Shown: positions 1 through 10,958, counted from the stretch's first letter. The stretch is DNA of 64,000 nt from Vulcanisaeta distributa JCM 11213 (GCA_001316125.1 BBCS01000001.1:620001-684000), one strand, 5' to 3'. Numbers and translations are program-made. The notes: a model not told the origin generated them from the sequence alone.

Positions 1-1
1 A

Positions 2-217
2 ACCTGTGACCATGCAACGCCAATAACTGTTAAGGAACATACGGGTGATCCCGTGCCATTTATGGCATGGGGGGGACCTGATGTCATGAGAGATGACGTT
101 ACTCAGTTCAGTGAGAGAGCTTGTGCCAAGGGCTTTTGGAGTAGGATTAGGGGGGGTATTGACGTTATGAACATAATAGCTAATTACTTAGGTACTCTCG
201 AGAAGTTTGGTGAGTAA
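2..217 (+). CDS. apgM: Cofactor-independent phosphoglycerate mutase, C-terminal part
   Basis: The first gene is cut by the window edge. The visible 71 residues contain SDHATP-like TCDHATPITVKEHTGDPVP and a terminal ERACAKGFWSRIR segment, both typical of the C-terminal metal-binding half of archaeal 2,3-bisphosphoglycerate-independent phosphoglycerate mutase, which interconverts 3- and 2-phosphoglycerate in glycolysis and gluconeogenesis. Two G7 runs (AWGGPD and RIRGGID) each add a glycine where the family normally has one, part of the window-wide G-run anomaly. The gene ends with TAA just before the convergent acetyltransferase gene. Confidence 0.85.
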   Translation, partial: TCDHATPITVKEHTGDPVPFMAWGGPDVMRDDVTQFSERACAKGFWSRIRGGIDVMNIIANYLGTLEKFGE

Positions 218-222
218 TTGTA

Positions 223-780
223 TTACTCAAAATCCTCGAGTGACCTAGCCATTATGTATGCATCCTCACCATCGTGGTAATAACCCTTTATTAAGTCAAC
301 TATCTTATAGTTCAATTTCTTGTAAAGATTAATGGCAGGTGTATTGGAAACCCTAACCTCCAGGTAAACCTCCTCTGCACCGTAGAAGTGCTTCATAGCC
401 CTCATACCCCTAATCATCATGTTATACGCAATGCCCAACCTCCTCACTTCAGGTAATACGCCGATGGATATTACATGGCCCTTCCTGGTTGGTTTACCCC
501 CCCTCCAGATATAGCTCCAACCAAACTCAACCCTATTCATCATATAACCAACCACATTACCGTTAAGCTCAGCCACTATGAAGGCCTTGGGAAAGCTTCT
601 ATAATGTTCTACGAAGAAGAACTCAGGGTAATTCTCGGGTAGTACCCTCCTATTTATCATTACTACCGTATTTAAGTCCGTTATCTCAAACTCCCTAAGC
701 ACGAACACCCTACCGTCCTTACCCCTTATGTACTCACGACCACTCAACTTAGTCGTTATATCCCGAACCTCCTCTCCCAT
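223..780 (-). CDS. RimI/Ard1-type GNAT N-acetyltransferase
   Basis: This 185-residue protein has the GNAT fold signature. A VISIGVLPEVR strand is followed by the acetyl-CoA-binding RRLGIA loop (R/QxxGxA) near residues 112-117 and a C-terminal NTPAINLYKKLNYK segment as in RimI and archaeal Ard1/NatA enzymes, which acetylate protein N-termini. Length is close to archaeal Ard1 proteins. A Gly-Gly at WRGGK comes from a C7 run and may hold one spurious residue. It faces the phosphoglycerate mutase gene. Substrate identity is inferred from the family only. Confidence 0.85.
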   Translation of the reverse strand: MGEEVRDITTKLSGREYIRGKDGRVFVLREFEITDLNTVVMINRRVLPENYPEFFFVEHYRSFPKAFIVAELNGNVVGYMMNRVEFGWSYIWRGGKPTRKGHVISIGVLPEVRRLGIAYNMMIRGMRAMKHFYGAEEVYLEVRVSNTPAINLYKKLNYKIVDLIKGYYHDGEDAYIMARSLEDFE

Positions 781-830
781 TAAAAGACCTGACTCGTGAG
801 ACTTAATACATTTTTCCTCATGGGAAGTAA

Positions 831-1266
831 TTACTTATCAAGCAGGTATGCAGGAATAATTACCAGGATAATGAGACCTAACATGTACAATGCAGCCGTA
901 AATGTCCTGTACGAAAGACTTAGGAGACCTAACTGTGGTATTACGAAGATAACAACACCGACGATATTACCGTAAGGTACTGAATATGGGTCAGGCACTG
1001 GGTTTGCATCGCCCTTAAAAATATACGTGCATCCTTGCACGTTATTAACGGCAATTATCCTATGCACTATGTAGTCATTAAATTCAGGTGAGTAATATAT
1101 TGCCACGTGACCCAGTAATGAGCTGCAGGGTTGGCTTGGCGGTATCATTATTACTAAATCCCCCAACCTCAAGCGTTGGTTCCATGGAATACGAACTAAC
1201 GACTGCCCACGGTATTACAAATAGCGATGCCACTATGAGTATAGTTAATACATGCCCTATGCCCAT
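831..1266 (-). CDS. Archaeal signal peptidase I (frameshifted)
   Basis: Two overlapping reading frames together make one S26B signal peptidase of about 145 residues. The N-terminal frame has a membrane helix followed by SYSMEPTLEVG, with the catalytic serine in S-M-E-P-T. The second frame resumes with GDLVIMIPPS, carries VHRIIAV (the archaeal histidine that replaces the bacterial catalytic lysine), a GDANPVPDP segment, and ends with two membrane helices. The frames join at a five-base C run near 1161; four would restore VGDLV, as in the family. The enzyme cleaves signal peptides on the outer face of the membrane. Confidence 0.82.
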
Positions 1267-1325
1267 TAAATCAGTGGAATCACCTCGGCACTACTTATTT
1301 TTTACTCGCTTTATTTGAAGAAAGG

Positions 1326-1333
1326 TTTTTATA
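1326..1333 (+). promoter_or_regulatory. TATA box of thermosome gene
   Basis: TTTTTATA is centred about 26 bases before the thermosome ATG at 1356. This is the classic archaeal TATA position for a leaderless transcript; there is no Shine-Dalgarno sequence before the ATG, which supports that start. Confidence 0.6.
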
Positions 1334-1355
1334 GAAGTGCTTTACGAAGTCGCCG

Positions 1356-3028
1356 ATGAGCAGCGGTACACAGCAAAAGGGAGGAGGAGTACCAGTGATG
1401 GTTCTTAAGGAGGGTTCACAAAGAACAACCGGTGCAGATGCGAGGAGGAGCAACATAATGGCCGCCAAGGTAATTGCTGAAATACTATCGACAAGCCTAG
1501 GCCCTAGGGGGGGTATGGATAAGATGCTCATTGATGCCTTTGGCGACGTAACAATAACGGGCGATGGAGCTGCAATACTGAAGGAGATGGAGGTTCAACA
1601 CCCAGCTGCTAAACTATTAATTGAGGTTGCCAAGGCCCAGGATGCGGAGGTTGGTGATGGAACAACAACAGCGGTTGTACTGGCAGGTAGGTTGCTGGAA
1701 CTTGCAGAGGAGCTCCTTGACGAGGGCATTCACCCAACAATAATCATTGATGGTTATAAGAAGGCCATGGATTACGCAATACAGGTCGCCAATGAGATTG
1801 CCCAGCCAATAAATGTTGAGGACAAGAACCAACTGGCCCTAGTCGCAATGAACTCGTTAAGTAGTAAGATTGTTGCTGAGGCCAGGGATTACTTGGCTAA
1901 GATTGCCGTTGATGCGTCAGCTATAGCCGTGGAGAAGGTCGGTGATAAGTATAACCTTGACCTTGACTGGATTAAGATAGAGAAGAAGAAGGGTCAGTCG
2001 CTCTTCGAGACCCAGTTAATACAGGGTATTGTGCTTGATAAGGAGGTTGTCCATCCAGGGATGCCCAAGAGGGTTGTTAACGCCAAGATCGCAGTCCTAG
2101 ATGCGCCACTTGAGATTGAGAAGCCTGAGTGGACTACGAAGATATCAGTCTCATCACCACAGCAAATAAAGGCGTTCCTCGAGGAGGAATCTAACATACT
2201 GAAGTCCTACGTTGACAAGCTCGCCGAGATTGGCGCTAATGTGGTTATAACGCAGAAGGGCATTGACGAGGTTGCCCAGCACTATCTGGCTAAGAAGGGC
2301 ATTATGGCTGTTAGGAGGGTTAAGAGGAGTGATATTGAGAAGCTGGCTAAGGCCACTGGAGCTAAGATAGTCACTAGTATTAAGGATATGAGGCCTGAGG
2401 ACCTTGGCACTGCTGGGCTTGTTGAGGAGAGGAAGGTTGGTGAGGAGAAGATGGTGTTTGTCGAGCAGTGCCCGAACCCGAGGGCAGTCACAATACTACT
2501 CAGGGGGTGCGGCAGATAGGATACTTGATGAGGCCGAGAGGTCAATGCAAGATGCACTTCATGTAATTAGGGACTTGTATAGGGAGCCTAAGATTGTGCC
2601 TGGCGGTGGAGCCTTTGAGATGGAGATTGCGAGAAGACTTAGGGAGTGGGGGTAGGAAGTTACCTGGCAAGGAACAGTTGGCTGTACTTAAGTTTGCCGA
2701 GGCCCTTGAGCACATACCAACAATACTAGCCCTAACCGCCGGTTTAGACCCAGTGGATGCAATTGCCGAGTTAAGGAGGAGGCATGATGCTAGTGAGGTT
2801 GATGCTGGCGTTGATGTGTTAAGCGGTAAGGTCGCGAATATGACTAAGATAAATGTCGTTGACCCACTCCTAGTTAAGGTGCATGTGATTAGGAGCGCAG
2901 CTGAGGCAGCAATAATGATACTTAGGATCGACGATATCGTAGCCGCGGCTCAAACGAAGACAGGCGGCACCGGCAAGTCAAAGACCGAGAGTGGCGGAGA
3001 GGAAAGCGAGTCAAAGTCGTCTGAATAA
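1356..3028 (+). CDS. ths: Thermosome subunit (group II chaperonin), frameshifted twice
   Basis: Three frames in series give a complete thermosome subunit of about 557 residues. Visible motifs are LGPRG..DKML near residue 50, the ATP-binding GDGTT near residue 98, an apical domain, then [20 protein letters not shown] and [17 protein letters not shown] in the lower equatorial domain, and a glycine-rich tail. The protein folds other proteins in a double-ring complex. Breaks lie at G5 runs near 2505 and 2645; the second needs G4 to read [20 protein letters not shown] has one glycine more than the family's LGPRGMDK because of a G7 run. Since a chaperonin is unlikely to be dead, I treat the breaks as sequence error. 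Confidence 0.95.
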
Positions 3029-3085
3029 TAAAATTTGGCGTTCATAAAGTTAGATTTTTAAACGATTTTATTTCCGTATTCTCCA

Positions 3086-3442
3086 ATGTCATCATCAAAT
3101 CAAGCCTCAAACTCAATCCTTAAGGAGGATGCATTAGTGGGTGTTTTAAATACAATTAATGATTTAATTAAGGGCAAGCTAACATATCCACCTAGGATAA
3201 CTAAGTATGAACTTGCCAGGATAGTGGCGGCCAGAGCGAAGCAATTGGCCATGGGCGCTCAACCACTCATTAATCCACAGGAACTGGGTACGTTTGATCC
3301 AATAGACATAGCAATGGAGGAGATTCGTAGGGGGGGATTACTTCCATTTATCATAGTTAGGACATTGCCAAATGGAAAGCACGTAAGGATTAAACTTAAG
3401 GACTTACTTAATTTAAGCAGGGAGTTTGATGTAAAGATATGA
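3086..3442 (+). CDS. rpoK: DNA-directed RNA polymerase subunit K (Rpb6/omega homologue)
   Basis: This 118-residue protein carries the RpoK/Rpb6 core: RITKYELARIVAARAKQL, GAQPLI and DPIDIAMEEIRRG, then LLPFIIVR. The subunit clamps the largest polymerase subunit and helps assembly. RRGGLLP has a glycine more than the RRGxLP of relatives, caused by a G7 run at 3330-3336. A TATA-like ATTTTTAAA at about 3052-3060 lies roughly 28 bases before the ATG, again suggesting a leaderless message. The N-terminal 35 residues are a low-complexity extension. Confidence 0.93.
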   Translation: MSSSNQASNSILKEDALVGVLNTINDLIKGKLTYPPRITKYELARIVAARAKQLAMGAQPLINPQELGTFDPIDIAMEEIRRGGLLPFIIVRTLPNGKHVRIKLKDLLNLSREFDVKI

Positions 3443-3446
3443 TAAA

Positions 3447-3794
3447 TTAAACCTTAACTAATTCCAGCTTCCCATTATCTATCCTAATCTCCACAGCATC
3501 ACCTACATCCAACCTAGGGCCTAACGCCTCGGCCTCATCCTCATTAAGCCAAATTAGGAGCCTTGGTATTGGAACCTTACCGCTCATTAATGGACCAACC
3601 ATGGGCATAGACCTAAGTAACTGCTGAACGAGGGGGGGCATCACATCCCTCATCATTTGCGATGTCTCGTCAGTACCAGTAATGACTGGGCCAGGCGTCT
3701 CCCTCTCCTCAACAATTTGTATTGCTATCATCTTGCCGCCCGTTGGGTCATTAACCAATGTCTTACTTACTACGTAACCCTTTATTGTTATCAT
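3447..3794 (-). CDS. Conserved-looking small beta-rich protein, unknown
   Basis: This 115-residue soluble protein is intact and not recognised with confidence. It has alternating beta strands at both ends (MITIKGYVVSK at the start, VGDAVEIRIDNGKLELVKV at the end), with a methionine- and proline-rich middle (MMRDVMPPLVQQLL, MVGPLMSGKVPIPRLLIWL). The layout suggests a small OB- or barrel-like fold. It lies convergent to rpoK with four bases between, and 2 kb from the crenactin cluster, so a link to that cluster (for example arcadin-1) is possible but unproven. Confidence 0.6.
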   Translation of the reverse strand: MITIKGYVVSKTLVNDPTGGKMIAIQIVEERETPGPVITGTDETSQMMRDVMPPLVQQLLRSMPMVGPLMSGKVPIPRLLIWLNEDEAEALGPRLDVGDAVEIRIDNGKLELVKV

Positions 3795-3932
3795 CCGTAT
3801 TAACTCGCACCATGCATTTAAAAAACTTATTATGCATATAGTGGGTGTTGCTAATGGAGTTGAAAATGCAATTACCCTTGTCTGTATAAGAGAAATCGAA
3901 AGATTTAAAAATTATAATAAATAGAAAGGACT

Positions 3933-4430
3933 GTGAATAGTGATATTCAAAGAATCATAAATGAGGTTAGGTTATCAGCTGAGGAAATTATTTCGGAAAG
4001 TCCTGATCAGATAAGGGCCGTTTATATAATGGATAGGGAAGGTACCGTAATAACCTATGTCACTAACACTATCCTAATTAACGCTAGTAATACATTCTTC
4101 GCAGCCCCAAGGTTTATATCATCATTAAAGGGATTAATATCTGCATTACCCATTGGTAATGTTAATTACGTATTAATGCAGGGCATTGATGGCATTATTC
4201 AGTTAATGAACATTAGGGATGCGGGTTACATCATGATTATAATTAATTCTGAAGCATCAATAGGTCTTACTAGGATAATACTCGAGAAATACACCGATAA
4301 ATTATACGAACTATTAAGGAAACTTCTCAGCCTTAGTGAGGAGGAAATGATAGAGATAATTAATGTAGAAATTACGCCAAAGGATATTGAGGATGTGATC
4401 AATTTCATAAAGAGCAAGGCCGTCGTATGA
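3933..4430 (+). CDS. Roadblock/LC7-domain protein
   Basis: This 165-residue protein has the roadblock/LC7 pattern. An N-terminal helix is followed by IRAVYIMDREGTVI, an APRFISSLKGLISALP helix, then paired strands NYVLMQG and GYIMIII. Such MglB-like proteins bind and regulate small GTPases. The next gene is a small GTPase that starts 10 bases after this stop, so the two form an operon. The start is a GTG at 3933; a GATTTAAAAA box lies about 26 bases upstream, fitting a leaderless transcript. The assignment rests on pattern and gene pairing. Confidence 0.7.
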   Translation: MNSDIQRIINEVRLSAEEIISESPDQIRAVYIMDREGTVITYVTNTILINASNTFFAAPRFISSLKGLISALPIGNVNYVLMQGIDGIIQLMNIRDAGYIMIIINSEASIGLTRIILEKYTDKLYELLRKLLSLSEEEMIEIINVEITPKDIEDVINFIKSKAVV

Positions 4431-4440
4431 GGTGAGCATT

Positions 4441-4998
4441 ATGCCAATAAAGACAATAAAGATTGTAATTGCTGGACCGTATGGTGCTGGGAAGACCACA
4501 TTCGTTAAAACACTAAGTGAGGTGTTGCCTATCGAGACCGATGTTCCGATAACGAAGAGTTCAATTGATGGTAAGAAGAGCACTACGGTAGCCTTTGATT
4601 ATGGTCGAATGAAGGTTAGGGAGGACCTTGTCGTGCATCTATTTGGCATACCTGGTCAGGAAAGGTTTAGCTTCATGTGGAAGATAATTGCCAGGGGTAT
4701 GCATGGCTACTTATTCATCGTTGATAGCTCAAGTGAGGAGAGGGTTAAGGAGGCGCTGGGAATGTATAATTTCTTCAGAGAAAACTTCCCATCAACGCCT
4801 CATGTAATTGCCGCGAATAAGCAGGACGTACCCACCGCCGTGGATATACCTACCATTAAGAGTATATTGAAGGTTCCCTATGAGGTTAAGGTCATGCCAC
4901 TAATAGCTACTAACAGGAGGAGTGCATTATTCGTTCTCGTCACGTTGCTTGAGGAGATTAGGAGTTATCTCCTTGAAATGACTAAGTATAGGTGGTAA
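4441..4998 (+). CDS. Small Ras-like GTPase (MglA/COG2229-like)
   Basis: This GTPase of about 185 residues has a P-loop GPYGAGKTT near residue 13, a switch II LFGIPGQERFSFMW (the usual D of DxxGQ is F-G here, as in the COG2229 group), and the base-recognition motif ANKQD near residue 125. ATG 4441 is preferred over the upstream GTG because GAGGTG sits six bases before it, overlapping the end of the roadblock gene. With its partner it resembles the MglA/MglB polarity switch of bacteria and the conservon GTPases; a role in polarity or in the cytoskeleton next door is inference. Confidence 0.88.
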   Translation: MPIKTIKIVIAGPYGAGKTTFVKTLSEVLPIETDVPITKSSIDGKKSTTVAFDYGRMKVREDLVVHLFGIPGQERFSFMWKIIARGMHGYLFIVDSSSEERVKEALGMYNFFRENFPSTPHVIAANKQDVPTAVDIPTIKSILKVPYEVKVMPLIATNRRSALFVLVTLLEEIRSYLLEMTKYRW

Positions 4999-5065
4999 TA
5001 AAATAATTGAATTGATTGTGTAATTATTTTACTTGATTTTTGAAGCAGCTCATGTATTATTTCGC

Positions 5066-5353
5066 TTATACCCTCTCAAGCACTATCTCGATGGCTGCTA
5101 CGGATCTCTCCTTGCCTCCCTGTCCAGTTACCCTGTCAGTTAGTAGCTTTATGTCGCTTATCCTTACCTGGTTTGGTAGGAACCTATCCCTTATCATTAC
5201 AGCCGTTGAAACCGCCCTAGCTATCGCACCGCCTCTAGCCTTCAGTATTACCTTCTTAGCTCCAGCGTTGAAACTCATTACCGTGGCTATCACGTAGCTT
5301 GTAGTTGGTTTTTTACCAACTAGTATTGTGGTTTCCTGCTGTGGTGTGCTCAT
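5066..5353 (-). CDS. alba: DNA/RNA-binding protein Alba
   Basis: This 95-residue protein is a full-length Alba. VGKKPTTSYVIATV holds the lysine pair that contacts nucleic acid and is acetylated in Sulfolobus, followed by AGAKKVILKARGGAIARAV and a C-terminal RSVAAIEIVLERV strand. Alba coats and compacts DNA and binds RNA. The minus-strand AGCTTTTAAAG at about 5387-5397 is a TATA candidate, which would leave a short leader. Confidence 0.95.
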   Translation of the reverse strand: MSTPQQETTILVGKKPTTSYVIATVMSFNAGAKKVILKARGGAIARAVSTAVMIRDRFLPNQVRISDIKLLTDRVTGQGGKERSVAAIEIVLERV

Positions 5354-5406
5354 ACTTCTTTCGCCGTATTCGGTACCTCCCTAACCCTTTAAAAGCTTAA
5401 TCCTAG

Positions 5407-5769
5407 TTACCTAATCGAGATCTTTATGGAATAACCACCATTCAACTTACTAAGAAGTTCGGCACCGTTAATTACGTAACCTAACACATTCACCTGCTCA
5501 CCAAGATCAATATTGCCTAAGGCAATTACTAGGCTCCTTTTCTTAACCCAGTAACCAACCTCATACGGCTTTAAACTCGTCCTTTTACCCTCACTCACTA
5601 GGCCTAAATCCAGGGGGGGTATCAATATGACTTGGCTATATTTAATTGCATTTGTCCTGGTTGGCAATGACTTACCTAACCTGGCATAGGTCAGTGGCGA
5701 CAGAGCTGGCTCCAACTTAACCACTATGTTTCCAAGATCCTTAACCTCAAGGATTAACTCACTCTCCAT
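5407..5769 (-). CDS. Cyclophilin-like domain protein (TM1367/DUF3830 type)
   Basis: A protein of about 120 residues with ELILEVKDLGNIVVKLEPALSPLTY at the start, then QVILIPP, KPYEVGYW and QVNVLGYVINGAELL. This arrangement resembles the cyclophilin-like family of archaeal and Thermotoga proteins, small beta barrels of unknown role. ATG 5769 is chosen because the longer frame to 5808 would run into the shared TATA element at 5813-5823; GTG 5781 is also possible. A Gly-Leu-Asp stretch includes a G7-encoded segment near 5614. Confidence 0.6.
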   Translation of the reverse strand: MESELILEVKDLGNIVVKLEPALSPLTYARLGKSLPTRTNAIKYSQVILIPPLDLGLVSEGKRTSLKPYEVGYWVKKRSLVIALGNIDLGEQVNVLGYVINGAELLSKLNGGYSIKISIR

Positions 5770-5812
5770 AATACTATGCACCTTATAATCTCGCCACAAG
5801 AGGCGCAATCTC

Positions 5813-5823
5813 CTTATAAACCT
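5813..5823. promoter_or_regulatory. Shared divergent TATA element
   Basis: CCTTATAAACC lies between the divergent genes and reads as a TATA box on both strands. It is about 24 bases before the GTG of the plus-strand gene at 5842 and 30-50 bases before the likely minus-strand start. Confidence 0.45.
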
Positions 5824-5841
5824 TATTGCTAATAAACTTAC

Positions 5842-6174
5842 GTGAATTGCCAGGAGTGTAAGGTTGGTGAGGTAAAGGATGAGGATGATGTTATTAAGGA
5901 GGGACGCAAATTCATATCATGCATACTGAGTAGCCTTAATCTTAAGTTCTTGGCCATAGATAATGGAGTTAGGTATCAGGCAATGTATTACGTGGAGACC
6001 ACAGGCGAGCATTTAAAGGAGGTCCTTGATCAAGTGCTTGATTGCATTAATGGATCAATGAATTCATTACCAGATAAATTAAGGGATTATTTGAAGCCCA
6101 GGGTTAAGTCATTTGATGATACGTACGTAATAATGTTTAATAATGAGTTCATCACAATAAAGGCGACCTGGTGA
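5842..6174 (+). CDS. Small protein heading the crenactin operon (arcadin candidate)
   Basis: This 110-residue protein ends seven bases before the crenactin ATG and so leads the operon. It opens with a CxxC pair (NCQECK), continues with a helix-strand pattern and ends VIMFNNEFITIKATW. I do not recognise its family. Its size and position match a small arcadin (arcadin-1 type) in known Arcade clusters, which is inference from context. The GTG at 5842 lies 24 bases after the shared TATA element. Confidence 0.6.
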   Translation: MNCQECKVGEVKDEDDVIKEGRKFISCILSSLNLKFLAIDNGVRYQAMYYVETTGEHLKEVLDQVLDCINGSMNSLPDKLRDYLKPRVKSFDDTYVIMFNNEFITIKATW

Positions 6175-6180
6175 CTCGGC

Positions 6181-7490
<1,310 letters not shown>

Positions 7491-7561
7491 GTCCTTTCAT
7501 TCTAATCTTATGATTCAATTAGGTTAAAAAGCGAGTTGTTAGTTAGTAATGTGTAGGTGTA

Positions 7562-8274
7562 ATGAGTATTGAAATTGCGAGGAAGCTTATTGAGGAGTGG
7601 TTGCTACAGAGGGGGGGTTTTAGGATAGTGGATAAACTGAGTGAGAAGGAGATCGTACTCATGGAGGGTAATAACACGGTCTACCTCAGGATATCCACAG
7701 AGGAGTTCCCAACAGAGTCCTACATAATTGATGAGCTTAGTAATGTCATGAAGAATAGATTTAATTACAATAAGGCATACATAGCATTTCCACAGAGCGC
7801 CAGGGGGGGTTTGATAAACGGTAAATTGTTCAGGAGCAACAGGGTTGGTGTTTACATTTATGATTTGTCATCAACTGATCCTGAAAGGGCTGTGGAGGAG
7901 TTAATACCAAGCATACCAATACAGCTGCAGCAAGGTGTTGATGACAGCATTAAGAAGAGGGTTGATGACCTTGAGAAGGCAATTAATGATGTGAGGAATT
8001 CCCTATCGGGCATTAACATTCAGCCATTAGCCAAGGACATTAATGAATTAAGAGATAGAGTGATTAGAATTGAGCAAATAATTAATGAGTTAGTTGAGCG
8101 TGTTAATAGGCTTGAGAGAATTGGATCACAAGTCACAGGGTTAGCAAATACTACGGCGCAGGGGGGGGCTCGACAATTAACAATGAGTTACCTGACTTCC
8201 TTAGTAATAATCCATGGATTGAGGTATTAAGAAGGAGGGGGGGTGGTGGTAATGGGGTGAACTTGATGAATTAA
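7562..8274 (+). CDS. Arcadin-2-like coiled-coil protein (frameshifted C-terminus)
   Basis: The protein follows crenactin by 71 bases. It has an alpha/beta N-terminal domain (residues 1-110) and a coiled coil from about residue 125 to 190 (VDDLEKAINDVRN, LRDRVIRIEQIINELVERVNRLE). The printed frame runs off after a G8 run at 8161; changing the run by one base gives NNELPDFLSNNPWIEVLRRR, a short amphipathic C-terminal peptide. In Pyrobaculum, arcadin-2 caps crenactin through its C-terminal helix, so this tail is the likely binding peptide. Naming rests on position, coiled coil and tail. Confidence 0.7.
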
Positions 8275-8432
8275 TAATTAAGTTCTTGAGAGATAGGCTT
8301 GGGCAGGATGCTGAATTGGCCATTAAGCTTTACATGGCTTATAAGGAGGGTGGTAGGAGGGGGGGCGTTATTAAGGCGATTAATGAGGAGTTGAGTAAGG
8401 TTGGCGTTGAGGTGGGTGAGGGTGAAGGTTAG
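8252..8432 (+). CDS. Tiny helical protein between arcadin-2-like and Rad50-like genes (arcadin-3 candidate)
   Basis: An open frame of about 59 codons reads GELDELIIKFLRDRLG, ELAIKLYMAYKEGG and VIKAINEELSKVGVEV, all strongly helical. The ATG at 8252 enters it only if the G4 run at 8254-8257 is three or six bases; with G3 the preceding gene would stop in TGA overlapping this start, a normal operon junction. It overlaps the start of the Rad50-like gene. The call as arcadin-3 is by position alone. Confidence 0.5.
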
Positions 8433-10908
8433 GATTAATGAGTTAACCATTAGGGATTTCAGGGGGGGGTTTAGGGGGGGTGAGCATAGGGTTGTTTTTA
8501 ATGATGGTATTAACATAATCCATGGACCCGTTGGCTCCGGCAAAACAAGTATTGTTCAGGCAATTGAGTATGCACTCTATGGAACTCAGTTGGAGGTTAA
8601 GGAGAGGGTTTCAAAGCTGGCTGACTTAATAAATGAGGATTCGAATTCTTCGCTCGTTAAGCTTATGCTTACGGATGGTGTTGAGATAGTTAGGGAGCTT
8701 AAGAGGTCTGGTGAAACGGCGAGGGAAAGCCCCCCCATCGCATGATTAACGGCACTAGGTATAAGGGTGATGATGTCAATCCCAAGATCATAGAGTTCCT
8801 GGGCGTTGATGACGATGACTTTGAGAGATTCGTGCTAGTCACACATAGGACTCTTGAGGCGTTAGTCTATGGTAGTATCACGAAGAGGAGCATATTCATT
8901 GATAAGTTATTTGGGCTTGAGGTTCTCGATAATTTAAATAAGTCATTACCCATGTCTCAGCTTGAGGAATTGATTAATAGACTTAGGCAGAGACTCGCCA
9001 GTGTTAAGGAGCTCCCTGAAATAATAGTTAAGTATGGCTCCATTGAGAAGGCGCGGGAAAAGGTTAGGGAGTTGAGGGAGGAAATTGATAAGTTGAGAAA
9101 GGAAGAGGAGGAACTCAGCAATACATACAATGACTTACTAAAAAGGAGGGAGGAAATACTGAAGAACTTCAAGGGTGTTGAGGAGGTATACAGTAATTAC
9201 ATCGCCACTAGGATTAGGAGGGAGAACCTTGAGCAGGAGCTTGAGAGGGCGGGCGTTAAGGAGGTTAATGAGACGAGCATTAGGCTTAGGCTTGAGAGAC
9301 TTAGGGATTCGTTAATTGAGAAGCTTGAGGAGTACGCACTTATTAAGGAGGCTGATGAGGTTAGTAAATTAGTGATAACTAACGATAACCTAGCCGAGCC
9401 GCCGAGAATATATACAAGGCCTTTGAGGAGCTCGCCAAACTTAAGGATAAGTTGGTTGAGGATAGGGAGTACCTTAGTAATGTTCGTAATGACCTCGAGA
9501 TCCAGACTGAGTCATTGAAGGCATCACTTAGGGAGCTTGAAGCGAGGCTTTCCCAGGAGGAGCCCAGGGTTAGGGAGTATAGGGCATTGGTTAGTAAGTA
9601 TGGCGAGCCGATTAAGGTTAGGAAGGACATTGAGGAATTGAGGAGTAGGCTTGAGAAGCTCAGTTCCGAGGAGAGCTTTAGGGTATCGTTACTAAATGTT
9701 TTACAGTACATACTGAGTAATCGCGAGGAGAGGTGCCCTATCTGTAATAGGCCATTAAGTGAGGAGGATTATGAGAACATTAAGAGGAGGATTGAGGAGC
9801 TATCGAGAGGTCGCAACGACGAAATTGAGGAAATGAAGAATAAACTGAATGAGCTGGAGAAGGCCTTAACGAATATGGAGACCTTGTTACCCATCGTTAA
9901 TGATTATGAGACCACCGTTGAACGTGCACGGATGTTAGGTCCAGGTTTGAGGCCGTGGTCTCGAAGCTTGAGACCATCGAGAAGTCCATTAGGGACATTG
10001 ATAAGAGGATTCAGGCGCTTACGAGGTTTGTTGATGAGTTTAGGGCTGAAATTGATGATGTTGATAGGGCAATTTCATACCTAAGAAAGTATAGGGAGCT
10101 TAATTCCCTGAAGCAGCAGGAGGAGGAGCTTAGGCAGCAACTCAGTAATCTCGGTATTGACACGAAGACCGTAACGAGCATTGAAGACCAGATTAGGTAT
10201 CTCGATGAGAGGTTAACCCAGGTTAGGGCCAAATTAGGTGATGACTCAGCGGAGTTAAGTAGGCTTGAGCTTGCACTGTCGAGCCTTGGCTTCGATAAGG
10301 AGGACCCATCAGTACTCAGGAGGAGACTTGACTTCCTTGAGGACTTCTATAACAGGCTGGTTAGGATTAGGCTGGTATTAGGGAGGTTCAGGCCAGAGTT
10401 AGGGATGAGATGATTAAGATTGTTAGGGATAACGTTGGCGCAATATTCAAGCTGCTATACCCATACAACGACCTTGAGGGGGGGGCGGGCATTGAGGTTA
10501 CGGTTAGGGATAGGGGGGCGTTGTTGGGGGGGTAGTCAGTGAATATACGCTCTACGCTATCAGCCTGGTGGTAGGAAGGTTACAATATCCAGGTTGAGTG
10601 ATGGGCAGAGGCTGACAATAGCCCTCTCATTCCTGTTGAGTGTTTATAGGGCCACTAATCATAATGTCGACTTCCTGCTAATGGATGAACCAATACCTTA
10701 CGTTGACGTGAACATTAGGAGGGCCTTTGCGGCGTTATTGACCAGGTTTGTTAGCGAGGGCTTGGTTGGGCAGGTAATAATCACGACACAGTCGGAGAAT
10801 TTGGTTAATGATATTGTGAAGGCGGCTGAGGAGACTAATGTTAAGTATAGCATTATTAGGCTTGTTAAGGAGGGTAATGAGAGGAGGATTGTTCAGGGAA
10901 CCGATTAA
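8416..10908 (+). CDS. Rad50/SMC-like ATPase with zinc hook (arcadin-4), many frame breaks
   Basis: Five or six frames in series give one protein of about 830 residues. It has a Walker A GPVGSGKTS at about 8524-8550, long coiled coils rich in E, L, K and R, a zinc-hook CPIC at 9734-9745, returning coiled coil, then an ABC signature LSDGQRL near 10594 and Walker B FLLMDEP. Known Arcade clusters contain such an SMC-like protein, arcadin-4. No Mre11 gene lies beside it, which separates it from the repair Rad50. Breaks are near 8730 (C7), 9393, 9945, 10400, 10530 and 10565. GTG 8416 or 8422 is the likely start. Confidence 0.85.
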
Positions 10909-10958
10909 TTATGATATGTAAGTAAATAGTTTTATTAAGGGCCTTGTGCCGAATACCT

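Noticed and set aside
8957..10232. Long antisense frames over the Rad50-like gene
   Set aside because: They are Ser/Leu-rich mirror images of coiled-coil codons and lie opposite a gene with clear motifs.
8416..10908. Repair Rad50 with Mre11 upstream
   Set aside because: The upstream gene is an actin with all nucleotide loops, not Mre11, so the Rad50-like protein is better placed in the Arcade cluster.
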